The notes under the pieces were generated by a model, which was given only the letters and a program-made list of their open reading frames with translations, did not search any database and was not told where the DNA came from. This document shows, in pieces, positions 16,634 through 25,880 of a DNA stretch of 64,000 nucleotides. The stretch's first letter is position 1, and every line of letters begins with the position of its first letter. A program made the position numbers and the translations under genes. The DNA is from CANKJK01 sp964400405. GTDB lineage: Bacteria; Acidobacteriota; Vicinamibacteria; Vicinamibacterales; UBA2999. Where the stretch lies: contig CAYNUO010000004.1 in NCBI GenBank assembly GCA_964400405.1, positions 12,872-76,871 of the forward strand. Reading direction: 5' to 3'.

Positions 16634-19062
16634 GACTCTCTCCTGCGCATCTGGAACGGGGTGCTCTTGACGAGATTGAGGATGAGCGAGGACCAGCGAT
16701 AGTTGGCAGCTTCCGAGGCGTGCACGATGCTGCGGATTGCCGGCATGTCGGTGGCCTGTACGCCGCGCCCCAGCGCGTACGTCATCAGCTTCTCGACGGC
16801 GCTTTCGACCAGCAGTTCCTTCTGGCTCTCGATGAGGGCGGACCGGAACTCGCGTGGACCGTTGAACTTCCGACCATCGGGCAGGACGCCAGAGGCATCG
16901 ACTGCGGAACCGTCGTCCATCGTGCGATACCGGCCGACGCCATCGAAGTTCTCAAGCGCGAAGCCCAGGGGGTCGATGCGGGTGTGACACGACGCGCACA
17001 CCGGATTTCTCCGGTGCTGCTCCATGCGGGCCCGGACCGTCTTGGGTGCCTCGCCGCCCTTGTTCTCCGGGAACGGCGGGACGTTGGCCGGCGGGGGCGG
17101 GGGCGGCGTACCCAGGATGTTCTCGAGCAGCCACTTCCCACGGACCACAGGAGACGTCCGATCGGCGTACGACGTGACGGTCAGGATGCTGCCCTGCCCG
17201 AGCAGCCCGGCACGCACCCCGTCGGTCAGGGCCACGCGACGGAAATGGCTGCCGTAGACGCCGGCAATGCCGTAGTGCCGCGCGAGCCGCTCGTTCAGGA
17301 ACGTGTAGTCCGCCGTCAGCAGTTCGAGGACGCTCCGATCTTCACGGAACTGACTCTGCAGGAAGAGTTCCGTCTCGCGCTTGAAGGCATCGCGCAGGTT
17401 CTCGTCGAACAGCGGGAAGAGCTTCGTGTCCGGCCGGTGCGAGTCGAGGTTGCGGAGATAGAGCCACTGGCCGAAGAAGTTCGAGAAGAAGGCCTGCGAG
17501 CGTTCGTCCCGCAGCATGCGGCGGACCTGGGCCTCGAGCACGGCAGGCTGAGACAGGCGGCCGCTGGTCGCCAGGGTCAGCAGTTCGTCGTCCGGGATGC
17601 TGCTCCACAGAAAGAACGAGAGCCGCGACGCCAGCTCGGTGCCGCTGATGCGGTAGACGCTGGGCGCCCCCGCAGCCGGGTCGACTTCCTTGCGCAGAAG
17701 AAAGTAGGGCGAGACCAGCACCCGCTCGATCGCGGCCTGGATCCCGGCCTCGAACGTACTGTCGCGGCGGCCCGCCTCGTAGAAGGTCATCAGGGTCGAA
17801 ATGTCGTCGGCCGTTGGTGCGCGGCGGTACGCCCGCCGAGCAAGGCCGGTCACGATGCGCCGGGCACAGGGGACTTCACTGGCGGCCGTCGTGGGCTGGC
17901 AGAGGAGGATGCGCTTGCGGCTCAGGGTTCCCACGGGCGTCTTTCCATTGAAGGGCCCCGTCACCGTGAGCGTGTCAATCCCCATCTCGATCTTGCCGAA
18001 CTGGGTATCCGTCACGGTGCCCGTGTTGAAGCCGTCGCTCGCCACCGGCAGCTGCCCGACGCCCACACCCTCGACATACCAGTGACGGCGCGGGAAGGAA
18101 ACGGTGACCGTGCGCACGCCGGCCTTCACGGGCACGCGCACCTTCAGGCCCGCTTCCATCTCGTTGACGTTGTAGCGTTTCTCCCCGCCGTACACGCCAC
18201 CCATCCCGTTGGCCGCGACGTTGTTCGGGATGCTGAAGCGCTTGACGCGCTCGCCGTCGAGATGAATGTCGATCTCGTTGTCGACATCCAGGCCTCGAAC
18301 GGCGTACGAGGTGTTGATGGAGTTGCGCTGCAGCTTGAGCTGCAGGTCGTAGTCGCCATCCACCGGGAACACCTGCCGGATGGCGATGCCCCCGCGGGAA
18401 CCGAATGGCAGGTCCTCGTTCATCCGGTCGTCCTGAAGCAGGGTGGGCGAGAGCCGGTAGCTCTGGGCCACGGGACGAATGGTGGCATCGCCGATGGCGA
18501 GCCGGCTGACCTTCTTGGCCACCACGAGATAGCGTTCGAGAAGCCCTGAGCTGACCGAGAGCACGTCCGCGACGTTGTCGAAGCCGTAGCTGGCGTCGTC
18601 AGCGGGCAGCAGCGCCTTACCATCGACCTCGACGCCGAGAAGGTCGCGCACGGCATTGGTGTACTCGGCGCGGTTCAGGCGGTGGACGACCGGACGGCCG
18701 GGGTCTGGCGCGCGGCGGGCCTCGGCATCCAGAGCGCCTTCCAGATACGTCGCAACGCCTCCGAGCACGGGACCATCCGGGCGCGGCGCGGCTGCCGGCG
18801 GCATGGCACCGCCACGGAGCTTCTTCACCACCTTCTCCCACACATCCGGGGAGGCTGCCGCTTTGGTGACGTCCATCTTCTCGAGGACGAGACCACCGGT
18901 CTTGAGCCGCTCGCTGTGACAGGTGACGCAGTACTTATCGATGGTGGTCCTGACGGAGACCGGATCCGGCGCAGCGGCTTGCGCGGCGCGGGCCTGGGCC
19001 GGAACTGCGCCAACGAGCGCAGCCAGTACAGCAACCGTCCAGCTCTCGAGTCTTCTTGTCAC
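16630..19062 (-). CDS. Cytochrome c/DUF1587-DUF1592-DUF1588-DUF1585 protein (cassette copy A)
   Basis: An 810-residue exported protein with a signal peptide in residues 1-29. A CxxCH motif (Cys45, Cys48, His49) sits in an N-terminal cytochrome-like domain. DUF1587 follows ('HRLNRAEYTNAVRDLLGV'), then a beta-rich carbohydrate-binding-like part, DUF1595 ('ARRIVTGLARRAYRRAPT'), DUF1592 ('LASRLSFFLWSSIPDDELL'), DUF1588 ('GQGSILTVTSYADRTSPV') and DUF1585. DUF1585 contains a second CxxCH ('CASCHTRIDPLGFALENFD'). Such proteins are known mainly from Planctomycetes and Acidobacteria, next to DUF1552, with no established biochemistry. The start overlaps the ankyrin stop by 4 bases. Confidence 0.92.
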   Translation of the reverse strand: MTRRLESWTVAVLAALVGAVPAQARAAQAAAPDPVSVRTTIDKYCVTCHSERLKTGGLVLEKMDVTKAAASPDVWEKVVKKLRGGAMPPAAAPRPDGPVLGGVATYLEGALDAEARRAPDPGRPVVHRLNRAEYTNAVRDLLGVEVDGKALLPADDASYGFDNVADVLSVSSGLLERYLVVAKKVSRLAIGDATIRPVAQSYRLSPTLLQDDRMNEDLPFGSRGGIAIRQVFPVDGDYDLQLKLQRNSINTSYAVRGLDVDNEIDIHLDGERVKRFSIPNNVAANGMGGVYGGEKRYNVNEMEAGLKVRVPVKAGVRTVTVSFPRRHWYVEGVGVGQLPVASDGFNTGTVTDTQFGKIEMGIDTLTVTGPFNGKTPVGTLSRKRILLCQPTTAASEVPCARRIVTGLARRAYRRAPTADDISTLMTFYEAGRRDSTFEAGIQAAIERVLVSPYFLLRKEVDPAAGAPSVYRISGTELASRLSFFLWSSIPDDELLTLATSGRLSQPAVLEAQVRRMLRDERSQAFFSNFFGQWLYLRNLDSHRPDTKLFPLFDENLRDAFKRETELFLQSQFREDRSVLELLTADYTFLNERLARHYGIAGVYGSHFRRVALTDGVRAGLLGQGSILTVTSYADRTSPVVRGKWLLENILGTPPPPPPANVPPFPENKGGEAPKTVRARMEQHRRNPVCASCHTRIDPLGFALENFDGVGRYRTMDDGSAVDASGVLPDGRKFNGPREFRSALIESQKELLVESAVEKLMTYALGRGVQATDMPAIRSIVHASEAANYRWSSLILNLVKSTPFQMRRRES

Positions 19063-20507
19063 TGATTCACTCCACCAAGTGTCCGCAGCACCTGCGCCGT
19101 GCTCGGACGCACGACCAGCTGCATCGCCACGACGGTGCCCTCGGCCAGTGCCAGTGGGGTCTTTCCGGCCTTGGTCTTGGCGTTGACGTTCGCGCCGCGC
19201 TCTACGAGGAGGCGCACCACCGTGTCCAAGCCGGCCAGCGCGGCCGAGTGCAGCGCGGTGTCGCCACTCCTGTTCTGGGCGTTCGGATCGAGTTTCAAGT
19301 CCAGGACAAGTCGGGTGGCCTCGAGCGCGGCTGCTTCCGTGACCCGCGTCTCGTTCTCCACGCGGCCCCGGCCAGCCGCCATCATCAGCGGCGTCGTACC
19401 GGAGTTATCGGCAATCTGGGGGTCTGCCCCGGCTGCGAGGAGGAACTTCATCACCTCAAGGTCCGCGACGATGGTCGCCAGGAAGAACGGCGTGACACCG
19501 ATGAGGGTGGGCTGCTGCTGGCCGAACAGGGTGAAGCCGTAACGCGGAGGCGTCCTGGTCGTCAGGGCATTGACATTGGCACCCTTCGCCAGCAGGGCCT
19601 TCATCAGGCGGAACTTGTCCTCGCGATTCGGGATGCCGATCAGGGCACTCCACTCGCCCTCCGTCAGACGGTAGTCGAAGGTCGTGTTGGTCTCCCACGT
19701 GCCGGCCGCCCAGTGCAGGGGTGTGTACCCCGCCTTGGCAGCGTTGGGATTCGCGGACTTCTCGAGCAGAAACTCCGCGAGAGCCACATGGCCACGCACC
19801 GTGGCGACGAGCAGCGGCGTCGCCCCGTCGGCTGCCTCAGCGTTCACGTTGGCGCCGCGCTCGACCAGCAGACGCGCGCTTTCCAGATCGCCGCTCCTGG
19901 CGGCAAACATCAAGGGAGTGAAACCCGATCGCGAGGCGAGATCGACGGACGCGCCCTTGTCGAGCAGGGCACGGGCGACCAGCGGATGGCGCTCGGCCGT
20001 CGCCCACATCAGAGCCGTCTGGCCGCGAGAGTGTTCCTTTGCGTCCACGGGGGCGCCGGCCGCCAGCAGGTGTCCGACGGCTTCGACGCTTCCTGCACGG
20101 GCGGCGGTCATCAGCGGCGTCTCGCCTGACAGGATCGCGAGGTCGGGCTTGGCGCCGCCTTTCAGCAGGCGCTCAACCATCGGGCCGCTGCCGTTGACGC
20201 TGGCCAGCCAGAGCGGTGTTGCGCCGTACTCGTTGGGCGCGTCGGGACGCGCGCCGGCCCGGAGCAGGGCATCGGCCATTTCGAGGTCGTTCCAGTGCGC
20301 CGCCCAGTGGAGGGCGGTGACACCGTCGGCGGATGCGGAATTGACGTCGGCTTTCGACTTGACCAGGGCCAACACGGCAGCGCGGTCGCGCTGCCGTGCG
20401 GCACCGGCCAGTCGCAGGTCTCCCGCTGAGACGTGGGTGACCGGCAGCAGCGCCACCAGTGCCCACGCGCACAGGCGTCTAGAGCGGAAGTGGATTGAGC
20501 GATCCAT
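19059..20507 (-). CDS. Secreted ankyrin repeat protein (cassette copy A)
   Basis: A 482-residue protein from ATG 20507 ('MDRSIHFRSRRLCAWALVAL'); an in-frame ATG ten codons earlier (20537) is possible. Either start lies inside the 3' end of the upstream DUF1552 gene, so translation is probably coupled. A signal peptide is followed by ankyrin repeats ('GVTALHWAAHWNDLEMADAL', 'GANVNA'). The repeats are broken by the conserved insert from 'GTWETNTTFDY' to 'PPRYGFTLFGQQQ'. The C-terminus ends 'RPSTAQVLRTLGGVNQ'. An exported ankyrin protein between two DUF1552/DUF1592 pairs suggests a periplasmic adaptor or binding partner for them (inference). Confidence 0.92.
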   Translation of the reverse strand: MDRSIHFRSRRLCAWALVALLPVTHVSAGDLRLAGAARQRDRAAVLALVKSKADVNSASADGVTALHWAAHWNDLEMADALLRAGARPDAPNEYGATPLWLASVNGSGPMVERLLKGGAKPDLAILSGETPLMTAARAGSVEAVGHLLAAGAPVDAKEHSRGQTALMWATAERHPLVARALLDKGASVDLASRSGFTPLMFAARSGDLESARLLVERGANVNAEAADGATPLLVATVRGHVALAEFLLEKSANPNAAKAGYTPLHWAAGTWETNTTFDYRLTEGEWSALIGIPNREDKFRLMKALLAKGANVNALTTRTPPRYGFTLFGQQQPTLIGVTPFFLATIVADLEVMKFLLAAGADPQIADNSGTTPLMMAAGRGRVENETRVTEAAALEATRLVLDLKLDPNAQNRSGDTALHSAALAGLDTVVRLLVERGANVNAKTKAGKTPLALAEGTVVAMQLVVRPSTAQVLRTLGGVNQ

Positions 20508-21819
20508 CGCTGTCTCCGAACTGTTCGAGACGAACACCCATCCGGCTCATGAGGGCGAGCTGAAGATTGGTGAACGGAGTGCCCTTCTTGTAGCGGATAT
20601 GGCGGCCCCCGTTGATGTCGAAGTACTTGTTGGCAACCACGACCGTCGGCACGTTATACATCAAGTGCTCGTTCGAGTTGCTCATGCCCGTGCCGTACAG
20701 CAGCATCGTGTGGTCGAGCAGGCTGCCGTCGCCGTCCGGGGTCTTCGCGAGCTTGTCGAGGAAGTAGGCAAACTGCTGAAGCATGAAGATGTTCAGCTTG
20801 GCCTGCTTCTCCAGCTTCGCGGGGTCGTCCTGGTGATGTGAGAGCGGGTGATGGGGATCCGGAACGCCGATCTCCGGATAGGTGCGAACGCTCGCCTCCT
20901 GCGCCATCAGAAACGTGGAGACACGGGTCATGTCCGTCTGGTATGACAGCGCCAGAAGGTCGAACATCAACTTGGCGTGCTCTTCGAACGTACCCGGGAT
21001 ACCGGCGGGTCGATCGACCACCGGCAACTGCTTCTCGACCTGCTCTTCGGCCTTCTGCACGCGCCGCTCGACGTCGCGAACGGCGTCCAGATACTGGTCG
21101 AGTTTCCGCCCGTCACTCGCGCCGACGCCCTTGCGGAGCGCCGTCAGTTTGTCGTTGACCCCGTCGAGAATGCTCTTGTCCCGCAGGATCAGGTCGAGCC
21201 GAGCCTTGGAGTCCGTCGTGTCGCTGGCGCCGAAGAGACGCTCGAAGACGGCACGCGGGTTGTTCTCCATCGGCAGCGGCGTCGTGGCGTTACGCCACGC
21301 GATCGTGCTGCTGTAGGCGCAGCTGTAACCAACGCCGCACGATCCGCCCATGGCCGGGTTCTCGACCTGCAGCTCCAGGCTGCCGAGCTGCGTCTCCCGA
21401 CCCAGCTCCTTCGCCAGGTGCTGATCCCACGATGTGCCGGCGCGGAGATCAACGCCCTCCGTGGCCCGGGCCTTGACGCCCGTGGCCCAGGTCGTCTGAC
21501 AGCGAGGGTGAACCCCGCCGTCACGTGCGTCCGCTTCCTTGCAATCGAGGCCGCCGACCACCAGCATCCGCTCGCGGTACGCCTCGAGCGGAGACAGAAT
21601 CGGCGACAGCTTCAACGCCCCTTCCTCGGACGGCGTGAACTTGGCCATGTTCATGCCCATCGGCACGTACACGATCCCGAGTCGCTTCGGAGCGGCGGCC
21701 GCACTGAGCCGCGTCGGCCGGAAGGCCGGTACCATCGCGTCCAGCAGCGGCAGCGAAATGGCGGCGCCGATACCGCGCACCACGGCGCGGCGAGGCAAGT
21801 GTTTAGCAGTCAAAATCAT
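20479..21819 (-). CDS. DUF1552 protein with Tat-type leader (cassette copy B)
   Basis: A 446-residue protein. The start is ATG 21819, overlapping the DUF1592 stop as ATGA with GGAGGG just upstream; a longer reading is not supported. The Tat-like leader is 'LPRRAVVRGIGAAISLPLLD'. Signatures match copy A closely: 'IVYVPMGMNMAKFTPSEEG', 'MLVVGGLDCKEADARDGGVH', 'HHPLSHHQDDPAKLEKQAKL' and 'MLLYGTGMSNSNEHLMYNVP'. Function is unknown. Its end overlaps the ankyrin gene start region, which makes the six-gene block continuous. Confidence 0.92.
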   Translation of the reverse strand: MILTAKHLPRRAVVRGIGAAISLPLLDAMVPAFRPTRLSAAAAPKRLGIVYVPMGMNMAKFTPSEEGALKLSPILSPLEAYRERMLVVGGLDCKEADARDGGVHPRCQTTWATGVKARATEGVDLRAGTSWDQHLAKELGRETQLGSLELQVENPAMGGSCGVGYSCAYSSTIAWRNATTPLPMENNPRAVFERLFGASDTTDSKARLDLILRDKSILDGVNDKLTALRKGVGASDGRKLDQYLDAVRDVERRVQKAEEQVEKQLPVVDRPAGIPGTFEEHAKLMFDLLALSYQTDMTRVSTFLMAQEASVRTYPEIGVPDPHHPLSHHQDDPAKLEKQAKLNIFMLQQFAYFLDKLAKTPDGDGSLLDHTMLLYGTGMSNSNEHLMYNVPTVVVANKYFDINGGRHIRYKKGTPFTNLQLALMSRMGVRLEQFGDSDGSLNPLPL

Positions 21820-24281
21820 CCCTCCGCCCTCCTCATCTGGAACGGCATGCTGCGCACGACGGCCATCACCAGCGCCGACCACCGCATGTCATTCTTGTCC
21901 GCCTCGCGCATGATCTGCCGAATGGCGGGTTGATCCTGGTATTCCACGCCACGACCGAGCGCGTAGGTCAGAAGCTTCTGTGTCAGCGTGGACACAAACA
22001 GTTCCTTGAATCCAACGAGTCCCTGGCGGAAGTCCACCGGGCCACTGAACTTGCGGCCACCGCCCGGGAACGTCCCTGACGGATCAATCGCGAAGCCGGC
22101 GTCCTTCGTCCGCCAGGCACCAATGGCATCGAAGTTCTCAAACGCGAATCCCAGCGGATCCATCTGGCCGTGGCAGGCCGCGCACACGGGGTTCTTGCGG
22201 TGCTGCTCCATCTTCTCGCGCACCGTGCGGGGCTGCGACTTCCCGTCGGCCTCCGGGAACGGCGGCACGTTGGCCGGCGGCGGTGGCGGCGGGACCCCGA
22301 GCAGCGTCCGAAGCACCCAGGCACCGCGGAGCACGGGGGACGTGCGGTGCGCGTAGGACGTGACGGTGAGGACGCTGCCCTGCCCGAGAATGCCTGCCCG
22401 GCGGTTGTCTGGATACTGAACCCGGCGGAAGTGACTGCCCCGGACGTAGGGCAGGCCATAGTGACGGGCGAGCCGCTCGTTGACGAACGTGTAGTTGGCC
22501 GTCAGCAACTCGAGCACGGGCCGGTCCTCAGCGAACTGGGACCGCAGGAACATCTCGGTCTCCTGCTGGAAGGCTCTGCGCAGGTTCTCATCAAAATCGG
22601 GGAAGGCCTTCGTATCCGGCCGCTGGGTTGCCAGCGTCCGCAGCGTCAGCCACTGACCGAAGAAGTTCGAGACGAAGGCACCCGCACGCTCGTCGCGAAG
22701 CATCCGCTTGACCTGCGCCTCGAGAACAGCGGGGTTCCGCAGACGGCCCTGAGAAGCCACCCGCAGGAGTTCGTCATCCGGAATCGTGCTCCACAGGAAG
22801 AACGAAAGCCGGCTGGCGAGAGCCAGGTCGTCGATGCGATAGGGCGTACCGGGCTTCACACCGGCTGGCTGCGCCTCGACACGAAGCAGGAAGTCCGGGT
22901 CACTGAGCAGCCGCTCCAACCCCCACTGAACTCCCGCGTCAAACGTACCGACAGCCGCTCTGCCCTGGGCGAAGGCCGCAAGCAACGGCTTCACATCGGC
23001 CGGCGTCACGGGCCGGCGATAGGCACGGCGGGCCAGCCCGGAGAGGATCTGCCGCGCGCACACCTGCTCACCGACGACCTGCGGCTTGCACGTGAAGATC
23101 CGCGCGCGGCTCGGGCTGCCCTCGGATGCGTGGGCGTTGAACGGCCCGGACACCTCAAGTGTGTCAATCGCCGTCTTGATGGGGCCCACGCCAGCTCCCG
23201 AGTCCGTGGCACCCGCGTAGCCGTCACTGGCGGGCGGAATTCGAACGGGTCCCACGCCCTCGACGACGTCGGTCCAGGTATTGAAGGCCACCGAGATGGC
23301 GTGCTGACCTGCCTTCATGGGGAGCGTGAAGTAAAGGTGGGCGTCCGGCTCGGGGACTCCAGCAGCCTCGTCATACACACTGCCCTGCCGCTTGCCGCCA
23401 ACGGTGAACGTCTTCACTCGGACGCCGTCGACGCGGACCTCGATCTCGCTCGACTCAGACAGGCCGCGCACGCGGTGGCCGTAGGACAGGGCGTGGCGCT
23501 GAAGCTGGAGCCGAATCTTGTAGTCCCCATCAACGGGGAACTGGTGACGCACGGCCAGACCGCCGCGGGTCCCCTGCGGCAGGTCATCGCCCATGCGTTC
23601 GTCCTGCACGAGCGTGAGATACGGCAGCGTGTACGACTCGACGGTTGGCCGCATCGAAGGATCGGCCACCGCGAGGCGGGCCACCTTCCGGGCCGCCAGG
23701 ACATAGCGCTCCAGCAATCCCGGGGACATGGAGAGCACGTCGGCAACGTTGTCGAACCCATAGCCGGAGTCGTCCTGCGGGAGCAGGTCCATCCGCTCGA
23801 TGGACAGGTCGAGCAGATCACGAACGGCGTTGGTGTACTCCGTCCGATTCAGGCGATGAACGACATGAAGGCCTGGGTTGGGCGACGCCTCGGCTTCGCG
23901 GTCGAGTCCGTGCTCGAGCGTGGCGACCAGGGCGGCTCTCCCAGCCTCGTCCGGGCTGGGATTCCCGGGCGGCGGCATGGCGCCGATACGCAGTTTCCGC
24001 ACGACCTTCTCCCATGCCTCGGCTCGGGGCGAGAGACGGTCGGTCTGGATGTCCGTGAGGACCAGATCGCCCGCCTTCATGCGCGTGTTGTGACACTTCA
24101 CGCAGTACTGGTCGAGGGACGCCTTGATGGCCTCCGGGGAGAGCGCCTTGTCCGGCGCTGCCGCCACAGGCGCTGGGGCCTTGGTTGCGGTGCCGGCCTG
24201 CGGCGCCCGCGCCGCATGCAGAAGGCCGGTGGCCGTTACAACGACGACGGCTGCGGACGCAATGAGTCGCATGGTCTTCAT
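21816..24281 (-). CDS. Cytochrome c/DUF1587-DUF1592-DUF1588-DUF1585 protein (cassette copy B)
   Basis: An 821-residue exported protein with the same domain order as the 16630-19062 copy. The signal peptide is within residues 1-25. CxxCH is at Cys60/Cys63/His64. DUF1587 is 'HRLNRTEYTNAVRDLLDL', DUF1595 is 'SGLARRAYRRPVTPAD', DUF1592 is 'LASRLSFFLWSTIPDDELL', DUF1588 is 'GQGSVLTVTSYAHRTSPV', and DUF1585 carries a second CxxCH ('CAACHGQMDPLGFAFENFD'). The proline run 'PPPPPPANVPPFPE' is conserved in both copies. It follows the ankyrin stop by 12 bases and overlaps DUF1552 by 4. Confidence 0.92.
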   Translation of the reverse strand: MKTMRLIASAAVVVVTATGLLHAARAPQAGTATKAPAPVAAAPDKALSPEAIKASLDQYCVKCHNTRMKAGDLVLTDIQTDRLSPRAEAWEKVVRKLRIGAMPPPGNPSPDEAGRAALVATLEHGLDREAEASPNPGLHVVHRLNRTEYTNAVRDLLDLSIERMDLLPQDDSGYGFDNVADVLSMSPGLLERYVLAARKVARLAVADPSMRPTVESYTLPYLTLVQDERMGDDLPQGTRGGLAVRHQFPVDGDYKIRLQLQRHALSYGHRVRGLSESSEIEVRVDGVRVKTFTVGGKRQGSVYDEAAGVPEPDAHLYFTLPMKAGQHAISVAFNTWTDVVEGVGPVRIPPASDGYAGATDSGAGVGPIKTAIDTLEVSGPFNAHASEGSPSRARIFTCKPQVVGEQVCARQILSGLARRAYRRPVTPADVKPLLAAFAQGRAAVGTFDAGVQWGLERLLSDPDFLLRVEAQPAGVKPGTPYRIDDLALASRLSFFLWSTIPDDELLRVASQGRLRNPAVLEAQVKRMLRDERAGAFVSNFFGQWLTLRTLATQRPDTKAFPDFDENLRRAFQQETEMFLRSQFAEDRPVLELLTANYTFVNERLARHYGLPYVRGSHFRRVQYPDNRRAGILGQGSVLTVTSYAHRTSPVLRGAWVLRTLLGVPPPPPPANVPPFPEADGKSQPRTVREKMEQHRKNPVCAACHGQMDPLGFAFENFDAIGAWRTKDAGFAIDPSGTFPGGGRKFSGPVDFRQGLVGFKELFVSTLTQKLLTYALGRGVEYQDQPAIRQIMREADKNDMRWSALVMAVVRSMPFQMRRAEG

Positions 24282-24293
24282 CCTGACGCCAGT

Positions 24294-25763
24294 CTAGTAG
24301 GTCCCACCCAGCTCGCGGAGGATGACCGCAGTGGATGGATGGGTATAGAGCATCATGATGACGATGACACCGTCCGCGATGCGGAGCGGCGTCTCGCCCG
24401 CCTTGTTCTTGATGTTGACCGGCGCGCCTTTGCTGGCGAGGAACTTCACGACGGAATCGAACCCGCCGTGGGTGGCGATATGGAGCGGGGTATTGCCCAG
24501 CGCGTTGACGGCAGCCACATCCCCTCCCAGCTCGATGGCGAGCTTCACCGCGGCCAGGTGCTGCGCTTCACTGATGTTGCTCTCGAGATCGTAGAACCCG
24601 GTGGTACCGGCTGCGGCCATGGCGGGGGTGGTTCCATCCTTCGCGGGCTTCACCGGATCAGCACCGTTTGCCACGAGGAAGCGCATGGCTGCCGGGTCGG
24701 CGGCGAGAGCCGCGAGAAAGAAAGGCGTCGCCCCGGTCAGCGGACCGGCACCGATGACCGTTCCGGCGATGCCCGTCGCCCCAAGGCGGCCGAGCGGCGG
24801 CGTCCGGGTGATGACGGCGTTGACGTCAGCGCCGTGCTCCAACAGCGCCTGCATCAGCTCCAGCTTGCGGTCCTGAGGGATACCGCCCATGAGCTGAATC
24901 TCGTTGCCGTCCCGCCCAAAGCTGATGCTGAGGCCGTTGTCCCAGTTACCGGCTGCCCAGTGCAGCACCGTGTAGCCGGCCTTCGAGGCATTCGGGTTTG
25001 CGCCGTGCGTGAGCAGGTGCTTCACGAGGTCCACGTGGCCGCGGAGCGCGGCCACCTGCAGAACCGTCGTGCCATCGTTCGCCTCGGCGTTGAGATCCGC
25101 GCCCTTGGCGAGCAGCAGATTCACCGTCTCGATGTCATTGAGACGGGCGGCGAACGTGATCGGCGTGAAGCCGGTCTTGGAACGGGCGCGGACATCCGCG
25201 TCGGCGTCGACAAGAAGACGAACAGCCTGGCGATGCCCCTCGGAGATGGCCCACATCAGTGCCGTATGGCCCTTGACGGACTCCTGCTTGTTGACGTCCG
25301 CGCCGCCGTTCAGCAGGGTATTGATGGCCTCCGGACGGCCCGTGAGCGCTGCCGCCATCAGCGGGGTCTCGCCCGTGGGCAGCGCGGTGTTCGGCTTGGC
25401 ACCGGCCGTCAGCAGACGCGCCAGCATCTCCGTGCTGCCGTTTGTCGCCGCCATGTGCAGCGGCGACATCCCGAAGTCGTTGACGGCGTTGACGTCTGCG
25501 CCGGCGGCAATCAGCAGGTCCGCCGCCTCGCGGTCATCCCACTGAGCCGCCCAGAGGAGGGCGGTGGCGCCGTCGGGCTGCCTGGAGTTGACGTCCACGG
25601 ACCGCGTCTTGACCAGGGTCCGGAGGAGCGGGAGATCCTGCCGGCGGGCCGCGTCGACGATCCGCTGATCAGGGGCACCTGCGGCCTCGGCTGCAGCCGC
25701 CGAAAGTCCGAGCAGGAGCAGGCCCAGAGAGAGAGAACGCGATGTTTTCATGAAGGCGACCAT
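24294..25763 (-). CDS. Secreted ankyrin repeat protein (cassette copy B, first gene of the block)
   Basis: A 489-residue protein if started at ATG 25763, which lies 8 bases after a TAAGCT box; ATG 25751 ('MKTSRSLSLGLLLLGLSAAA') is the alternative. A signal peptide is followed by about a dozen ankyrin repeats ('GATALLWAAQWDDREAADLL', 'GADVNAVNDFGMSPLHMAA'). The conserved non-repeat insert is here 'AAGNWDNGLSISF' to 'TPPLGRLGATG', more diverged than in the other two copies. The end is 'HPSTAVILRELGG'. As the first gene of a seven-gene minus-strand run it probably carries the operon promoter. Confidence 0.9.
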   Translation of the reverse strand: MVAFMKTSRSLSLGLLLLGLSAAAAEAAGAPDQRIVDAARRQDLPLLRTLVKTRSVDVNSRQPDGATALLWAAQWDDREAADLLIAAGADVNAVNDFGMSPLHMAATNGSTEMLARLLTAGAKPNTALPTGETPLMAAALTGRPEAINTLLNGGADVNKQESVKGHTALMWAISEGHRQAVRLLVDADADVRARSKTGFTPITFAARLNDIETVNLLLAKGADLNAEANDGTTVLQVAALRGHVDLVKHLLTHGANPNASKAGYTVLHWAAGNWDNGLSISFGRDGNEIQLMGGIPQDRKLELMQALLEHGADVNAVITRTPPLGRLGATGIAGTVIGAGPLTGATPFFLAALAADPAAMRFLVANGADPVKPAKDGTTPAMAAAGTTGFYDLESNISEAQHLAAVKLAIELGGDVAAVNALGNTPLHIATHGGFDSVVKFLASKGAPVNIKNKAGETPLRIADGVIVIMMLYTHPSTAVILRELGGTY

Positions 25764-25777
25764 GGCGGCCAAGCTTA
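25761..25777 (-). promoter_or_regulatory. Putative -10 box with leaderless start for the ankyrin/DUF1592/DUF1552 block
   Basis: On the minus strand TAAGCT (25777-25772) is followed by 8 bases and the ATG at 25763. No ribosome binding site is visible. The spacing is the same as at 2879 and 28712. Confidence 0.4.
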
Positions 25778-25880
25778 GCGATGTGGCCGCTGGATCCGCA
25801 ATACCGGAGATCCCAAAGAACCCCTGCTTTTCCAGGCACTTGCGGAGATTCAGGCTACGCAAGTACGGCCCTGAATTTCC

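Noticed and set aside
16720..18549. A 609-codon plus-strand open frame
   Set aside because: It is antisense to the DUF1592 protein of cassette copy A.
22170..25778. A 1202-codon open frame on the plus strand
   Set aside because: It is antisense to the ankyrin and DUF1592 genes, Arg/Val/His-rich with no family resemblance, and arises from high GC codon bias on the real strand.
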